From the NCBI GenBank assembly GCA_964396385.1, contig CAYNFH010000311.1, forward strand, positions 1 to 6,040: 6,040 nucleotides of DNA. The letters run 5' to 3'. Source of the stretch: CAYNFH01 sp964396385. Lineage in GTDB: Bacteria; Armatimonadota; Chthonomonadetes; Chthonomonadales; CAJBBX01. Position numbers and translations under genes: made by a program. How positions within the stretch are numbered: position 1 is the first letter of the stretch; the number at the start of each line of letters is the position of its first letter. Below the pieces are notes generated by a model, which had not been told where the DNA came from, did no database searches, and worked only from the letters and a program-made list of their open reading frames with translations. This document shows, piece after piece, positions 5,847 through 6,040 of the stretch.

Positions 5847-5915
5847 ACGGCAGACGGGAGACGGTGGACGGACGGATCCAGAATCCGTCTTCCGTTATCC
5901 GACGTCCGTCCTCAG
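5847..5915 (+). repeat. GACGG-rich inverted element, copy 2, after the reductase stop
   Basis: It begins 4 nt after the reductase stop codon. Self-complementary parts are GACGGAT/ATCCGTC around a 5-nt loop (5871-5889) and, as an alternative, GGACGGAC/GTCCGTCC (5866-5873 with 5904-5911). It aligns with the minus strand of copy 1 at 33 of 43 positions, then carries about 14 extra bases before the shared CCGTCCTCAG (5906-5915). It would lie in the 3' untranslated part of the reductase mRNA and could protect or end the transcript, though no T-run follows. Confidence 0.7.
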
Positions 5916-5958
5916 CGGTTAAGCGAACGCGGGGCGGGAACGGGCAGTCTACATTAGT

Positions 5959-6040
5959 ATGCATATCCTCCGATCCGACCTCAAGGCCGTGGCACTCCTC
6001 CTCGTACTCTTCGTGCTTGCGCCGGCCCTCGCGCTGGCCC
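5959..6040 (+). CDS. Start of an exported or membrane-anchored protein, 3' end outside window
   Basis: Only 27 codons are present: MHILRSDLKAVALLLVLFVL followed by APALALA. This is a typical signal peptide or signal anchor, with one Arg and one Lys before a hydrophobic core and a small-residue APALA-type cleavage region. The family cannot be identified. The start ATG at 5959 is chosen for the signal peptide; no clear Shine-Dalgarno precedes it, because the G-rich stretch GGGCGGGAACGGG lies too far upstream for ideal spacing. TACATT at 5950-5955 resembles a -10 box but has no -35 partner. The gap from the reductase is 115 bp and holds repeat copy 2, so co-transcription is uncertain. Confidence 0.6.
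   Translation, partial: MHILRSDLKAVALLLVLFVLAPALALA

Overview
This is a GC-rich bacterial window with four protein genes plus the start of a fifth. Two transcription domains point away from each other from a shared 320-bp region (4504-4823). On the minus strand lie a secreted protein (2773-4503), tatC (1728-2492) and a DEAD/DEAH-box helicase of the MrfA/YprA (COG1205) type that runs off the left edge (1-1731). On the plus strand lie an aldo/keto reductase (4824-5843) and the first 27 codons of another exported or membrane-anchored protein (from 5959). The organism cannot be named from the sequence. Shine-Dalgarno sequences and sigma70-like promoters are consistent with a free-living, high-GC, non-proteobacterial lineage; Armatimonadota or Chloroflexota are guesses only.

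Left part (1-2492): tatC and the helicase overlap by 4 bp in a TTGA arrangement, so they are probably co-transcribed and translationally coupled, although a twin-arginine translocase subunit and a DNA-repair-type helicase have no obvious functional link. Upstream of tatC (2493-2772) are a perfect TATAAT inside a 36-bp near-perfect palindrome and, further right, a C-rich/G-rich composite hairpin element lying just past the stop of the secreted protein gene.

Middle (2773-4503): a 576-aa secreted protein of no family I can name. It has a signal peptide, an Ig-like beta domain, a second all-beta-looking region, a ~135-residue Gly/Pro/Met/Tyr-rich segment that seems to be inserted into the last beta hairpin, and a His/Arg-rich tail. 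It has a good promoter (TTGACT-17-TACACT with TG extension) and a strong ribosome binding site.

Right part (4504-6040): the aldo/keto reductase has its catalytic tetrad intact. It has its own promoter (TTGACA-18-TACACT) and a ~124-nt leader with two predicted hairpins. Two related GACGG-rich, self-complementary elements in opposite orientation bracket this gene, one in its leader and one directly after its stop codon.

I see no CRISPR array, tRNA, rRNA, transposase or defence cassette. The most unusual material is non-coding (palindromic operator or hairpin elements) and the odd architecture of the secreted protein.
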